Shown: positions 1 to 10,667 of the stretch, in pieces | Numbering within the stretch: position 1 is the first letter of the stretch | How the letters are laid out: every line of letters begins with the position of its first letter | Assembly: GCA_013215095.1 (NCBI GenBank) | Contig: JABSPM010000028.1 | Location: forward strand, 1-64,000 | DNA length: 64,000 nt | DNA from: Flavobacteriaceae bacterium | GTDB lineage: Bacteria; Bacteroidota; Bacteroidia; Flavobacteriales; Flavobacteriaceae | Direction of reading: 5' to 3' | The notes under the pieces: generated by a model | The model's database searches: none | Seen by the model: the letters and a program-made list of their open reading frames with translations, nothing else | Told to the model about the DNA's origin: nothing | Made by a program: the position numbers and the translations under genes

Positions 1-1
1 C

Positions 2-856
2 TTATATCGTATGCACTTAAAGGATACGCTGCAGCTGCCTTTAATAGGAGAAGGTAAGCCGGTGATACCGGATCCAAGAATTAATGATAAGCGATGGAGT
101 GGTATTGCCTTGGAATGGATGGCATACGGCTATGGTGTGTCGCTTACCCCATTACAGACCTTAACCTTTTATAATGCTATAGCAAATGATGGTATAATGG
201 TTAGGCCAAGGTTTATAAGTGCGGTTAAAGAATTTGACAAGGAAATTGAGGTATTTGATAAAGAGGTGATTAATGAGAAAATATGTGCTCCAGAGACCGT
301 GGCAAAATTAAAACAATTATTAGCTAATGTGGTTGAAAAGGAGCACGGTACAGGTCATAGTTTGTATTCGGAAAACTTTTCGATGTCAGGAAAGACAGGA
401 ACCTGCCAAAAGAATTATAGAGATAAAGATAAGTTGAATTACATCTCGTCTTTTGCTGGTTTTTTTCCGTCTGAAAATCCGAAATATTCATGTATTGTGG
501 TTATTCATGAGCCTGATAAAAGTGTAGGTTATTATGGGGCGGATGTGTCTGGTCCTGTGTTTAAAAAAGTGGCCCAAAAGATATTTTCTGACACACCAGT
601 TGTGGATGAGGTACTTGATTTGGATAGGGCTATGGTGGCAGTAGAAGAAAGTTACGAACGCTATTTTGAAGTGGCTCAGAAATACATCACCATAATGCCT
701 GATGTAAAAGGTATGCCAGCAATGGATGCTATGACTTTATTGGAAAATATGGGAATGAAGGTGAGGCTTGTTGGGCAAGGTAAGGTAAAAACGCAATCAG
801 TTAATAAGGGTGTGAAATTAAAAAAGAAACAAACTATAGTGTTAGAGTTATCATGA
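2..856 (+). CDS. ftsI: Penicillin-binding protein (FtsI/PBP2-type transpeptidase), 3' part
   Basis: Septal peptidoglycan transpeptidase that cross-links glycan strands during division. The reading frame is open back to base 2, so the 5' end lies outside the window. The third penicillin-binding motif is visible as SGKTGT, with its Lys codon at 392-394; the SxxK and SxN motifs must lie upstream. The last 55 or so residues form a PASTA-like domain beginning near MPDVKGMPAMDA, as in other Bacteroidota FtsI proteins. The stop overlaps the murE start (ATGA). Its position at the head of the mur/fts cluster supports FtsI over a generic PBP2. Confidence 0.93.
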   Translation, partial: LYRMHLKDTLQLPLIGEGKPVIPDPRINDKRWSGIALEWMAYGYGVSLTPLQTLTFYNAIANDGIMVRPRFISAVKEFDKEIEVFDKEVINEKICAPETVAKLKQLLANVVEKEHGTGHSLYSENFSMSGKTGTCQKNYRDKDKLNYISSFAGFFPSENPKYSCIVVIHEPDKSVGYYGADVSGPVFKKVAQKIFSDTPVVDEVLDLDRAMVAVEESYERYFEVAQKYITIMPDVKGMPAMDAMTLLENMGMKVRLVGQGKVKTQSVNKGVKLKKKQTIVLELS

Positions 857-2316
857 TGTTGCTGAAAGATGTTTTATATAGCGTGAATTTGAATACAGTC
901 ATTGGATCTACCGATGTGGCAGTTCGTGATTTAGAATTTGATTCAAGAAAAATCACTAAGAATGCGGTTTTTGTAGCTATAAAAGGCGCTGTAGTTGATG
1001 GACATGATTTTGTCAACGACGTCATAGGACGTGGTGCTTCGGTGGTGATTTGTGAACGTATTCCGGATGAACTTGTTCATGGGGTGACTTATGTGAGGGT
1101 TGAGAACTCTGCCAAGGCATTGGCAATAATGGCTTCTAATTTTTATGGCGTGCCGTCTGCAAACTTAAAGTTGGTTGGTGTTACAGGAACTAACGGAAAA
1201 ACGACTGTAGCTTCCCTGTTGTATCAACTGTTTGAAAGCGCAGGTTATAAAGTAGGGTTATTGTCTACGGTGAAAATTATGGTGGGTCATAAGGAATATA
1301 AAGCGACACATACTACGCCAGATTCATTAACAATCAATAAATATTTGAACGCGATGAATCAAGAAGGTGTTGAGTTTTGCTTCATGGAAGTAAGCTCGCA
1401 TGGAATACATCAATATAGAACAGAAGGATTGCATTTTGAAGGCGGAGTTTTTACCAATCTTTCTCACGATCATTTGGATTATCACAATACATTTGCTGCT
1501 TATAGAGATGTGAAAAAGGGATTTTTTGATGCACTTCCAAGTTCGGCCTTTTCACTCGTAAATAGTGATGATAAAAATGGTTTGGTTATGCAGCAAAATA
1601 CCAAATCTAAAAAATACACTTACGCTTTAAAGTCTTTTGCAGATTACCGCGCGCAGATTTTAGAAAACCAACTCAATGGTTTGTTACTGAAAATTAATGC
1701 AAATGAGGTCTGGACAAAGTTAATAGGAAGCTTTAATGCCTACAATCTTTTGGCAATTTACGGCACAGCGGATTTGTTAGGTTTAGAGTCGGTTGAGATT
1801 TTGAGATTGTTGAGTGTGCTAGAAAGTGTAAGTGGGCGATTTGAATACTTGATTTCAGAGAAAAGAATCACTGCAATTGTAGATTATGCACATACCCCAG
1901 ATGCATTAAAGAATGTTTTGGAAACCATTAACAGTATAAGAACTCAAAACGAATCGCTGATTACTGTAGTGGGGTGTGGCGGAGATAGAGATGTAGCGAA
2001 GCGTCCAAAAATGGGACGTATTGCTGCGGCTTTGAGTACAAAAGTGATTCTAACTAGTGATAATCCAAGAACAGAAGATCCTCAGGTAATTATTGATGCA
2101 ATGGAAGCTGGTGTAGAAGCACAAGATTTTAAAAAAATATTGTCTGTAGTAGATAGAAAACAAGCAATTAAAGTAGCGTGTCAGTTAGCTCAAAGTAATG
2201 ATATCATTTTAATTGCTGGCAAAGGGCATGAAACATATCAAGAATGTAACGGTGTAAGAATCGATTTTGATGATTATAAAATAGTAAACGAAATCTTAAA
2301 GCAATTGCAAAAATAA
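853..2316 (+). CDS. murE: UDP-MurNAc-L-Ala-D-Glu:meso-diaminopimelate ligase
   Basis: Cytoplasmic Mur ligase that adds the third stem residue to UDP-MurNAc-dipeptide using ATP. The 487-residue protein has the ATP-binding motif TGTNGKT at residues 111-117. It also has DNPR at residues 403-406, the signature of meso-diaminopimelate-adding MurE; lysine-adding enzymes have a different residue set. This predicts DAP-type peptidoglycan, as expected for a Gram-negative member of Bacteroidota. The start overlaps the ftsI stop as ATGATG, so Met1 or Met2 could be used. A gap of about 55 bases separates it from mraY. Confidence 0.96.
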   Translation: MMLLKDVLYSVNLNTVIGSTDVAVRDLEFDSRKITKNAVFVAIKGAVVDGHDFVNDVIGRGASVVICERIPDELVHGVTYVRVENSAKALAIMASNFYGVPSANLKLVGVTGTNGKTTVASLLYQLFESAGYKVGLLSTVKIMVGHKEYKATHTTPDSLTINKYLNAMNQEGVEFCFMEVSSHGIHQYRTEGLHFEGGVFTNLSHDHLDYHNTFAAYRDVKKGFFDALPSSAFSLVNSDDKNGLVMQQNTKSKKYTYALKSFADYRAQILENQLNGLLLKINANEVWTKLIGSFNAYNLLAIYGTADLLGLESVEILRLLSVLESVSGRFEYLISEKRITAIVDYAHTPDALKNVLETINSIRTQNESLITVVGCGGDRDVAKRPKMGRIAAALSTKVILTSDNPRTEDPQVIIDAMEAGVEAQDFKKILSVVDRKQAIKVACQLAQSNDIILIAGKGHETYQECNGVRIDFDDYKIVNEILKQLQK

Positions 2317-2371
2317 TTTGTTATGAATGCTCGTAGATATCAAAGGAAATAAAACTCAAAAAAGAAATTAA

Positions 2372-3613
2372 ATGTTATACTACTTATTTGAATATTTAGA
2401 AAAAGAATTTCAGTTTCCTGGGGCGTCACTTTTTGGGTATACAACCTTTAGAGCAGCTATGGCCGTACTTCTTTCGTTGTTAATTTCAACTATTTTCGGA
2501 AAACGTATTATAAATTTTCTTAGAAAACAACAGGTTGGTGAAACTATTAGGGATCTTGGTTTGAAAGGACAAAATGAAAAAGCAGGAACACCAACTATGG
2601 GTGGAATTATTATTATTTTGGCAACTTTAGTTCCTGTGTTATTGCTGGCTAAGTTGGATAATATCTATATTATTTTATTGCTAGTTACAACAGTGTGGAT
2701 GGGGGTAATTGGGTTTATCGATGACTATATCAAAAAATTTAAAAATGATAAGGAGGGATTAAAAGGTAGATTTAAAATTTTAGGTCAAGTAGGTTTGGGA
2801 ATTATCGTTGGTGCAACATTATATTTTAATCCAAACGTTACGATTAAAGAAAAGTTGCCAGTTGCAGCGCAACAGCAGATTTTAGCCGAGCATCCTAATG
2901 CCGCTCCAGCGCAGTTTTTTAAGGCTGAGGAACAATCTACAAAAACAACAATTCCTTTTGTAAAGGGTAATGCATTTGATTATGCAGATTTGATTACTTG
3001 GATAAATGTAGATTGGGAAAAATATGCGTGGGTAATTTTTATTCTAGCGTCTATTTTTATTATTACTGCCGTTTCTAATGGTGCAAATCTAACAGATGGT
3101 ATTGATGGCTTAGCAGCAGGAACTTCGGCAATTGTTGTGCTAACTCTTGGTGTGTTTGTTTTTGTTTCAGGACATATTGTCTTCTCGGATTACCTTAATA
3201 TTATGTATATCCCAAGAATCCAGGAAATAACGATTTATATCGCAGCATTTGTTGGTGCACTTATTGGATTTTTGTGGTACAACGCTTATCCTGCTCAAGT
3301 TTTTATGGGAGATACAGGAAGTTTAACAATAGGAGGAATTATTGCAGTTATCGCTATAGCGGTTAGAAAAGAATGGTTGATTCCTGTGTTGTGTGGAATT
3401 TTCTTGGCAGAAAATTTATCGGTAGTGATGCAGGTGAGTTATTTTAAATATACCAAGAAGAAATATGGAGAAGGGAAGCGTATTTTTAAAATGTCGCCTT
3501 TACATCATCACTATCAAAAATTAGGTTATCACGAAAGTAAAATTGTGACACGCTTTTGGATTATTGGAATTCTATTAGCAATTGTGTCAATTGTGACATT
3601 GAAAATTAGATAA
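2372..3613 (+). CDS. mraY: Phospho-MurNAc-pentapeptide transferase
   Basis: Integral membrane enzyme that transfers phospho-MurNAc-pentapeptide from UDP to undecaprenyl phosphate, forming lipid I. At 413 residues it is longer than the roughly 360 of E. coli MraY. The extra length is mainly a polar segment of about 65 residues between two membrane helices, near residues 155-220. Catalytic motifs are present: Asp-Asp at 117-118, NLTDGID at 239-245 and the HHH motif at 378-380. The stop overlaps the murD start as TAATG, indicating coupled translation. Confidence 0.96.
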   Translation: MLYYLFEYLEKEFQFPGASLFGYTTFRAAMAVLLSLLISTIFGKRIINFLRKQQVGETIRDLGLKGQNEKAGTPTMGGIIIILATLVPVLLLAKLDNIYIILLLVTTVWMGVIGFIDDYIKKFKNDKEGLKGRFKILGQVGLGIIVGATLYFNPNVTIKEKLPVAAQQQILAEHPNAAPAQFFKAEEQSTKTTIPFVKGNAFDYADLITWINVDWEKYAWVIFILASIFIITAVSNGANLTDGIDGLAAGTSAIVVLTLGVFVFVSGHIVFSDYLNIMYIPRIQEITIYIAAFVGALIGFLWYNAYPAQVFMGDTGSLTIGGIIAVIAIAVRKEWLIPVLCGIFLAENLSVVMQVSYFKYTKKKYGEGKRIFKMSPLHHHYQKLGYHESKIVTRFWIIGILLAIVSIVTLKIR

Positions 3614-4947
3614 TGAAACGATTAGTTATACTTGGAGGTGGCGAAAGTGGCGTAGGAACAGCGCTTTTAGGAAAGGCAAAAGGCTTTGATGTTTTTGTGT
3701 CTGATAGTGGAGGAATAAAAAGAAAATATAAGGACGTTCTTATACAAAATACGATTGAATGGGAAGAACATCAGCATACAAAATCTAAAATATTGAATGC
3801 TGATGTGGTAATGAAAAGTCCAGGTATACCAGAAACGGTGCCATTGGTGCAAATGCTTAAGAAATGTGCCATTGCTGTGGTTTCAGAAATAGAATTTGCT
3901 GCAGAGTATACTGATGCAAATATTGTTGGGGTAACTGGGAGTAATGGTAAAACCACAACAACGATGCTTATACATCATATTCTGAAAGGTGGTCAACTTA
4001 ATGTGACTATGGGAGGTAATATAGGAGAGAGTTTTGCTAAAGCGGTTGTAGATGATAGTTACGAGCATTATGTTTTAGAGTTGAGTAGTTTTCAGCTCGA
4101 TGGGATTGAAAATTTTAAGCCACATATTGCAGTGATTACCAATATTACACCAGATCATCTAGATCGCTATGGGTATAATTTTGAAAATTATGTGGCATCT
4201 AAATTTAGAATCGCCATGAATCAAACCGCAGATGACTATTTAATTTATGATGCAGATGATGAGGTTGTAACTAGATATCTAAATGCGCATCCTTTGCAAT
4301 CAAGATTGTTGCCTTTTTCATTAACAAAAACATTGAATCAAGGCGCTTATTTAGAAAATGAACATATAAAACTAACAATTGAAAATAACACGATAATTAT
4401 GCCAGTAGCAAAATTAGCCCTAGAAGGAAAACATAATGTAAAAAACGCAATGGCCGCATCTACTGTGGCGCAGTTGTTAAGGATTAGAAAAAACACCATT
4501 AGAGAGTGTTTGCAAAATTTTCAAGGTGCAGAACATCGTTTGGAAACGGTCTTGAAAATTAATAAAGTACAGTATATTAATGATTCTAAGGCTACAAATG
4601 TTAATGCGACCTATTTTGCATTGGAGAGCATGAGTTCACCGACGGTTTGGATTGTTGGAGGAGAAGATAAGGGTAACGATTATAGTGAGTTATTTTCTTT
4701 TGTAAACGAAAAAGTAAAAGCAGTCATATGTTTAGGTCTTGATAATAAGAAGCTTGTAGAGAGTTTTGGCAATATGGTAGATGTGATTGTGGAAACACAA
4801 TCTATGAAAGAGGCTGTTAAAACGGCTTATAAAATTGCAGAGGCGGGAGATAATGTGTTATTATCGCCAGCATGTGCTAGTTTTGATTTGTTTAAGAATT
4901 ATGAAGACAGAGGAAGGCAATTTAAAGAAGTCGTTAGAAATTTGTAA
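3613..4947 (+). CDS. murD: UDP-MurNAc-L-alanine:D-glutamate ligase
   Basis: Cytoplasmic Mur ligase that adds D-Glu to UDP-MurNAc-L-Ala. The 444-residue protein has an N-terminal nucleotide-sugar-binding fold, the central ATP loop TGSNGKTT (Lys113) and a C-terminal domain containing NDSKATN. Length is normal for the family. It overlaps mraY upstream and ftsW downstream, each by one base (TAATG), so it belongs to the same transcript. Paralogues murE and murC in the cluster are told apart by their own motifs. Confidence 0.95.
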   Translation: MKRLVILGGGESGVGTALLGKAKGFDVFVSDSGGIKRKYKDVLIQNTIEWEEHQHTKSKILNADVVMKSPGIPETVPLVQMLKKCAIAVVSEIEFAAEYTDANIVGVTGSNGKTTTTMLIHHILKGGQLNVTMGGNIGESFAKAVVDDSYEHYVLELSSFQLDGIENFKPHIAVITNITPDHLDRYGYNFENYVASKFRIAMNQTADDYLIYDADDEVVTRYLNAHPLQSRLLPFSLTKTLNQGAYLENEHIKLTIENNTIIMPVAKLALEGKHNVKNAMAASTVAQLLRIRKNTIRECLQNFQGAEHRLETVLKINKVQYINDSKATNVNATYFALESMSSPTVWIVGGEDKGNDYSELFSFVNEKVKAVICLGLDNKKLVESFGNMVDVIVETQSMKEAVKTAYKIAEAGDNVLLSPACASFDLFKNYEDRGRQFKEVVRNL

Positions 4948-6149
4948 TGCAACAATTAATTAATAATATAAAAGGAGATCGGTCAATTTGGGCAATAGCA
5001 GCGTTGCTTGCGGTGTTGTCATTTCTTCCTGTTTATAGTGCTTCTAGTAATTTGGCTTATACGAATGGAGATGGTAATACCTTTGGTTATTTTGTAAAAC
5101 ATTTTGTGCATTTGTTTCTTGGATTTTTTATTATTTATGCGGTGCATAGAATACCTTATCGCTATTTTCGGGGATTATCCAATATATTTATATATGTCGT
5201 ATTGTTGTTGTTAGTGATAACCTTGTTACAGGGTACAACTATCGGTGGTGCAAATGCGAGCCGTTGGATTAAAGTGCCTTTTGTTGGGTTTACGTTTCAA
5301 ACTTCGGCGTTTGCTTCTGTAGTTTTAATGGTTTACGTAGCGCGCTATTTGTCAAAGATTCATTCGGTAAGCGTGAGTTTTAAGGAGACTATTCTTCCTT
5401 TGTGGTTGCCTGTGTTTTGTGTGTTAGCTTTAATCTTACCAGCTAATTTATCTACAGCGACAATTATCTTTGCTATGGTTGTGTTAGCAGCCTTTATAGG
5501 AGGATATCCGCTACGTTATTTGGGGATTGTTGTCGGAGGAGGCGCATTGGTGTTGGCGTTTTTTGTTTTAACAGTTATGGCCTTTCCAGATTTGATGGAA
5601 AATAGAGTAGATACATGGAAAAGTCGCGTTGATGAATATTTAAGTAATGAAGATAAAGGAGAAGCTTATCAAATAGAAAAAGCTAAAATAGCCATCGCTT
5701 CTGGGGGGGTAAAAGGTCTTGGTCCGGGAAAGAGTATTCAGAAGAATTTTTTACCTCAGTCATCTTCAGATTTTATTTATGCGATTATTGTTGAGGAGTA
5801 TGGGCTTTTTGGCGGTTTGTTTTTGCTGTTCATGTATTTGTGGATGTTGTTTCGTATTGTTATTGTGTCCCAAAAAGCAGACACTGTTTTTGGGAAATTG
5901 ATAGTCATTGGCGTTGGTTTGCCAATTGTATTTCAAGCTTTAATTAATATGGCAGTAGCGGTAGGTTTAATTCCAGTTACCGGGCAAACATTACCATTAA
6001 TAAGTAGCGGAGGAACCTCTATTTGGATGACCTGTTTGTCTATTGGGATTGTATTGAGTGTGAGTGCACGAAGACAGGATATTAAAGCACAAGAAGCTGA
6101 TGAAGGTGAAGTAGATAATCCTTTGGGAATTTTAGCAGAAACGATATAA
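4947..6149 (+). CDS. ftsW: SEDS-family septal peptidoglycan polymerase FtsW
   Basis: Multi-pass membrane protein of the SEDS family that polymerises lipid II at the septum with its partner FtsI. The 400-residue sequence is strongly hydrophobic with about ten membrane spans. It contains the typical late segment PVTGQTLPLISSGGTS. The Bacteroidota form has a short cytoplasmic tail after the last helix, rich in Glu and Asp. The murD stop overlaps its start, and murG follows without a gap. RodA is the alternative, but the position between murD and murG favours FtsW. Confidence 0.94.
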   Translation: MQQLINNIKGDRSIWAIAALLAVLSFLPVYSASSNLAYTNGDGNTFGYFVKHFVHLFLGFFIIYAVHRIPYRYFRGLSNIFIYVVLLLLVITLLQGTTIGGANASRWIKVPFVGFTFQTSAFASVVLMVYVARYLSKIHSVSVSFKETILPLWLPVFCVLALILPANLSTATIIFAMVVLAAFIGGYPLRYLGIVVGGGALVLAFFVLTVMAFPDLMENRVDTWKSRVDEYLSNEDKGEAYQIEKAKIAIASGGVKGLGPGKSIQKNFLPQSSSDFIYAIIVEEYGLFGGLFLLFMYLWMLFRIVIVSQKADTVFGKLIVIGVGLPIVFQALINMAVAVGLIPVTGQTLPLISSGGTSIWMTCLSIGIVLSVSARRQDIKAQEADEGEVDNPLGILAETI

Positions 6150-7244
6150 ATGAAAACACTAAAAATCATATTGTCAGGAGGGGGGACAGGAGGGCATATT
6201 TATCCTGCAATCTCTATTGCTAATGAACTTAAATTGCGTTATCCAAATGCAGAATTTTTGTTTGTGGGTGCTTCTGATAAAATGGAAATGGAAAAGGTTC
6301 CAGATGCGGGGTACCAGATTAAAGGCTTGTGGATTTCTGGAATTCAAAGAAAGTTGACTTTGAAAAATGTATCCTTTCCATTTAAGCTCATAAGCAGCTT
6401 GATAAAATCGCGTAAAATTATAAGCCATTTTCAACCAGATGTTGCTATAGGAACAGGAGGGTTTGCTAGTGGACCATTGTTACATGTGGCAATGTCTAAG
6501 GGTGTGCCGAGTTTGATTCAAGAACAAAATTCATTTCCAGGAATTACAAATAAGATTCTGTCTAAAAAAGCAGATGTGATTTGTGTGGCGTATGATGGCT
6601 TAGAGCGATTTTTTCCGAAGCAAAAAATCATTAAAACGGGAAACCCTGTGCGGCAAGATATATTACATGTGGAAGAAAAGTTAGGGCAAGCCAAAGCACA
6701 TTTTAAGTTGAATGATAATACATTGACGTTGCTCGTCCTCGGAGGTAGTTTGGGGGCAAAACGGATTAACGAGCTCATAGAGTCAAAATTAGAATTTTTT
6801 CAAACTCAAAATGTTCAGGTTATATGGCAATGTGGTAAGTTGTATTATGAAGAGTATCAGAAATATGATGCTATGAAACATGTGCAGATACATGCGTTTT
6901 TGAACCAGATGGATATGGCGTATGCAGCCGCTGATATTATTATTTCTAGAGCTGGAGCAGGCTCTGTGTCAGAACTATGTATTGTGGGTAAGCCTACAAT
7001 TTTTATCCCATCGCCTAATGTGTCTGAAGATCATCAAACAAAAAACGCAAATGCTATTGCAGATAATGGGGGTGCAGTTTTAATTAAAGAATCGGATTTG
7101 GATATAGATTTCGAGAATAAATTTTCACAAATCGTCCATTCAAAAGAAAAACAAAATGAACTTAGTGAAAATATCAAAAAACTGGCTTTAGTAAACGCCA
7201 CGAAAGACATTGTTGATGAAATTGAAAAACTATTAAACACCTGA
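6150..7244 (+). CDS. murG: UDP-GlcNAc:lipid I N-acetylglucosaminyltransferase
   Basis: Membrane-associated GT28 glycosyltransferase that converts lipid I to lipid II. The 364-residue protein opens with the glycine-rich loop [12 protein letters not shown] at about residues 9-20, and has a second glycine-rich loop [11 protein letters not shown]. The C-terminal donor site shows [11 protein letters not shown], with the Ser-Arg-Ala-Gly pattern of the family. The start follows directly on the ftsW stop. The murC start lies two bases beyond its own stop. Confidence 0.96.
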   Translation: MKTLKIILSGGGTGGHIYPAISIANELKLRYPNAEFLFVGASDKMEMEKVPDAGYQIKGLWISGIQRKLTLKNVSFPFKLISSLIKSRKIISHFQPDVAIGTGGFASGPLLHVAMSKGVPSLIQEQNSFPGITNKILSKKADVICVAYDGLERFFPKQKIIKTGNPVRQDILHVEEKLGQAKAHFKLNDNTLTLLVLGGSLGAKRINELIESKLEFFQTQNVQVIWQCGKLYYEEYQKYDAMKHVQIHAFLNQMDMAYAAADIIISRAGAGSVSELCIVGKPTIFIPSPNVSEDHQTKNANAIADNGGAVLIKESDLDIDFENKFSQIVHSKEKQNELSENIKKLALVNATKDIVDEIEKLLNT

Positions 7245-7246
7245 TC

Positions 7247-8593
7247 TTGAAAACTTTAGAAAACATATATTTTATTGGAATTGGCGGTATAGGAATGAGC
7301 GCTTTAGCAAGGTATTTTATTGCCGACGGGAAACATGTGGCGGGTTATGATAAAACACCATCCAATGTCACTGATGATTTACAAGGCTTAGGGGCAAATA
7401 TTCATTTTGATGATAGCGTCGATTGTATAAAAGAAAACTATTTAGATGCTACAAAGACGCTTGTCGTATATACACCAGCTATTCCGAATGAGCATCGTGA
7501 ATTAAATTATTTTAAGACCAATGGTTTTAGAGTTCTAAAACGTTCTGAGGTTTTGGGTTTAATCACTAAGAATACCACTTGTTTAGCGGTTTCTGGAACA
7601 CATGGGAAAACGACAACAACAAGCATTTTAGGGCATTTACTCAAAGTGTGTGATGTGAATATGACGGCGTTTTTAGGTGGGGTTTCTGAGAATTATAATT
7701 CTAATTTGATTCAAAACGGTGCCGAGGTTTCAGTTGTTGAAGCAGATGAATTTGACCGTTCCTTTCTTACGCTTTCGCCAGATTATGCTTGTATTACTTC
7801 AATGGATGCAGATCATTTAGATATTTACGGAGAGAAATCTGCCTTAGAGGAATCTTTTAGAGATTTTATAAATAATATAACGCCTAATGGAAAACTCTTT
7901 GTTAAAAAAGGATTGCCAGTTAAAGGTTGGACATATGCGGTAGAGGAAGATGCTGATTATAAGGCGGTCAACGTTAGGATAGCAGAGGGGACTTATGTTT
8001 TTGATGTAGTGACTCCTACTCAAGAGATTAAAGATGTTACATTTGGATTGCCAGGGCGTCATAATTTGTCAAATGCATTAATTGCTTTAGTTATGGCTTT
8101 GGAGTTTGGTTGTGATGCTTTTAATCTTGTTAAAGCATTAGCCTCTTACAAAGGTGTGAAAAGACGTTTCACCTATGAGATAAAAACAAAAAAAATGGTC
8201 TTTATTGATGATTATGCACATCATCCAGAAGAAATAAATGCCGTTTATCAAGCGGTTAAAGAAATGTATCCAGAAGATAAGTGTGTTGTGGTTTTTCAAC
8301 CGCACCTATTTAGTAGAACTCGAGATTTTGTAGATGAATTTGCAAAAAGTTTAGCGCAATTTGATGAGGTGTTATTATTGGATATTTATCCAGCAAGAGA
8401 GTTGCCTATAAAAGGTGTTGATGCTCAGTGGCTTCTAGGTAAAATTGAAAACCCGAATAAGAAGTTGATTTTGAAATCTGAAATTGTCTCGGAATTGAAA
8501 AATAGTGCGTCAAAAATCATCCTTACCTTAGGTGCTGGCGATATTGGTATGGAGGTAAATCGTATAAAAAAAGAATTAAGCATTGCGAATTAA
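7247..8593 (+). CDS. murC: UDP-N-acetylmuramate:L-alanine ligase, TTG start
   Basis: Mur ligase that adds the first stem residue, L-Ala, to UDP-MurNAc. The 448-residue protein has the N-terminal Rossmann loop GIGGIGMSALA and the ATP loop GTHGKTTTT (Lys121), both MurC-specific in form. The initiation codon is TTG at 7247. No ATG occurs in frame upstream of the GIGGIG loop after the murG stop, so TTG is the only start that keeps the fold complete. Its 3' end overlaps ftsQ by 11 bases. Confidence 0.95.
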   Translation: MKTLENIYFIGIGGIGMSALARYFIADGKHVAGYDKTPSNVTDDLQGLGANIHFDDSVDCIKENYLDATKTLVVYTPAIPNEHRELNYFKTNGFRVLKRSEVLGLITKNTTCLAVSGTHGKTTTTSILGHLLKVCDVNMTAFLGGVSENYNSNLIQNGAEVSVVEADEFDRSFLTLSPDYACITSMDADHLDIYGEKSALEESFRDFINNITPNGKLFVKKGLPVKGWTYAVEEDADYKAVNVRIAEGTYVFDVVTPTQEIKDVTFGLPGRHNLSNALIALVMALEFGCDAFNLVKALASYKGVKRRFTYEIKTKKMVFIDDYAHHPEEINAVYQAVKEMYPEDKCVVVFQPHLFSRTRDFVDEFAKSLAQFDEVLLLDIYPARELPIKGVDAQWLLGKIENPNKKLILKSEIVSELKNSASKIILTLGAGDIGMEVNRIKKELSIAN

Positions 8594-9302
8594 CTGGAAT
8601 TACATAAAAGCCTTTGTTTTACTAATATTAGTAGTATTTTTGCATGCCTTTTCCGTAGGTCGCAATGCGGAAAGAAAATTGACCGATGTTTCGGTTAGTT
8701 TTTTGGGTGATGAGAACCTGTATGTTACAGAACAAACGGTTAATAAGTTGTTGATACAAAGTGAGTACGACTTTACGACTGTGCCTAAAGAAACTTTAGA
8801 TTTGAATGTCGTAGAATCTGCTTTAAATGCAAATCCTATGATTAAAAAAGCTCAGGTCTATTTGAGTATTAATGGTGAGGTTTTAGCAGAGGTAGAACAG
8901 CGTAATCCTATTGCAAGGATACATGATGATACATCGTATTATATTGATGATGAAGGTTTAGTGATGCCGCTGTCGACAAAATATACAGCTCGTGTACCAT
9001 TGGTAACAGGGGTAATAGATGAGAATGATTTGGAAAATGTGTTTCTGATGGCAACAAAAATATATAATGATGCTTTTTTGAAAAAACATATTACTCAAAT
9101 CCATCAAAATGATAGCAAGGAGATTGTGTTAAGCGCGAGAATTTTGGATTTTGAAATTTATATTGGCGATTTAAATGCTATAGATAAAAAAATAAATAAT
9201 TTCAAAGCTTTTTATCAAAAAGCTAGAAAAGACAAGGTTTTAGGTAAGTATAGTAAAGTGAATTTGCAATTTGTAAATCAAGTTGTGTGCACTAAAAAGT
9301 AG
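8583..9302 (+). CDS. ftsQ: Cell division protein FtsQ, TTG start
   Basis: Bitopic divisome protein linking early and late division proteins. The 239-residue sequence has a short cytoplasmic start, one membrane helix (about residues 9-22) and a periplasmic POTRA-like region followed by a beta domain. Sequence similarity in this family is weak, so the call rests mainly on topology and on its position between murC and ftsA. The start is TTG at 8583, inside the end of murC. The next in-frame ATG would remove the membrane helix. Confidence 0.85.
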   Translation: MRINWNYIKAFVLLILVVFLHAFSVGRNAERKLTDVSVSFLGDENLYVTEQTVNKLLIQSEYDFTTVPKETLDLNVVESALNANPMIKKAQVYLSINGEVLAEVEQRNPIARIHDDTSYYIDDEGLVMPLSTKYTARVPLVTGVIDENDLENVFLMATKIYNDAFLKKHITQIHQNDSKEIVLSARILDFEIYIGDLNAIDKKINNFKAFYQKARKDKVLGKYSKVNLQFVNQVVCTKK

Positions 9303-9305
9303 ATT

Positions 9306-10640
9306 ATGGAAACTCATAAAATTTCGATAGGATTAGATATTGGGACCACAAAAATTGTGGCCATGGTTGGACGTCAAAATGACTACGGCAAATTAGAAAT
9401 CCTTGGCGTTGGTAAGTCAAAAAGTTTAGGCGTGCATAGAGGTGTGGTCAATAATATTACACAAACGATACAATCTATTCAGCAAGCAGTTCAAGAAGCA
9501 GAGGCAGCTTCAGGAGAAAAAATTGAAGAGGTTACGGTGGGTATCGCTGGTCAACATATTCGTAGTTTACAACATAGTGATTATATTACAAGGTCAAATT
9601 CAGAATTGGTTATTAACGATGAGGATATCGATTGCTTAATCAATCAGGTGCATAAGCTGGTAATGCTTCCTGGTGAGGAAATTATTCACGTGTTACCCCA
9701 AGAATATAAGGTGGATGGTCAGGCAGAAATAAAAGAGCCCATTGGAATGTATGGAGGGCGTTTGGAAGCTAATTTCCATGTGGTGGTTGGGCAAGTATCA
9801 TCAATAAGAAATATTGGACGCTGTGTAAAAAGTGCAGGCTTGGGACTAGATGGCATTACATTGGAACCTTTGGCTTCAGCAAACGCGGTCTTAAGTCAAG
9901 AAGAGAAAGAAGCCGGAGTGGCGTTGATAGATATAGGAGGAGGAACTACTGATTTGGCAATTTTTAGAGATGGAATTATTAGGCATACTGCTGTCATTCC
10001 CTTTGGAGGAAATGTCATTACCGAAGACATTAAAGAGGGGTGCTCAATTATAGAAAAGCAAGCTGAATTACTCAAAATTAAATTTGGTTCTACATGGCCA
10101 GGAGAAAATAAAGATAATGAGATTGTATCAATTCCTGGATTAAGAGGAAGGGAACCAAAAGAAATAACCCTTAAAAATTTATCAAAAATAATCCATGCTA
10201 GAGTTGTGGAAATTATTGAACAAGTTTATGTAGAAATCAAAAACTATGGTCATGAGGAACAAAAGAAAAAATTAATTGCAGGCATTGTGTTAACTGGAGG
10301 AGGTAGTCAGTTGAAACATTTAAAGCAATTGGTAGAATATATTACAGGAATGGATACTAGGATTGGATATCCAAATGAACATCTTGCTGGAGGAAGTGAT
10401 GAAGAAGTAACAAGTCCATTGTTTGCCACAGCAGTAGGATTGGTAATGGAAGGCTTGAAACATCAAGAGAAAAAACAACAAGAGAAAGAAGATGTTGTTA
10501 AGGAACTTGAAGATTCAAATGAAGATGACGCAACTGCCGGAGCAGATGAACCTGTGGTGGATACATCAAAAAGAAGACAAAAGTCATTCCTTGATAGGCT
10601 TACGGAGCGTGTTAAGGATTTTTTAGATAACGCAGAATAA
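9306..10640 (+). CDS. ftsA: Cell division protein FtsA (actin-like membrane tether)
   Basis: Actin-fold ATPase that anchors FtsZ to the membrane and recruits later division proteins. The 444-residue protein begins with the phosphate-1 motif GLDIGTTKIVAMVG and carries the phosphate-2 motif DIGGGTTDLAIF starting at Asp209. The last 20 or so residues (SFLDRLTERVKDFLDN) form an amphipathic membrane-targeting helix, preceded by an acidic spacer typical of Bacteroidota FtsA. ftsQ lies three bases upstream and ftsZ 27 bases downstream. Confidence 0.96.
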   Translation: METHKISIGLDIGTTKIVAMVGRQNDYGKLEILGVGKSKSLGVHRGVVNNITQTIQSIQQAVQEAEAASGEKIEEVTVGIAGQHIRSLQHSDYITRSNSELVINDEDIDCLINQVHKLVMLPGEEIIHVLPQEYKVDGQAEIKEPIGMYGGRLEANFHVVVGQVSSIRNIGRCVKSAGLGLDGITLEPLASANAVLSQEEKEAGVALIDIGGGTTDLAIFRDGIIRHTAVIPFGGNVITEDIKEGCSIIEKQAELLKIKFGSTWPGENKDNEIVSIPGLRGREPKEITLKNLSKIIHARVVEIIEQVYVEIKNYGHEEQKKKLIAGIVLTGGGSQLKHLKQLVEYITGMDTRIGYPNEHLAGGSDEEVTSPLFATAVGLVMEGLKHQEKKQQEKEDVVKELEDSNEDDATAGADEPVVDTSKRRQKSFLDRLTERVKDFLDNAE

Positions 10641-10667
10641 TAAAATAAAACCAGTAAAACGAGAAAT

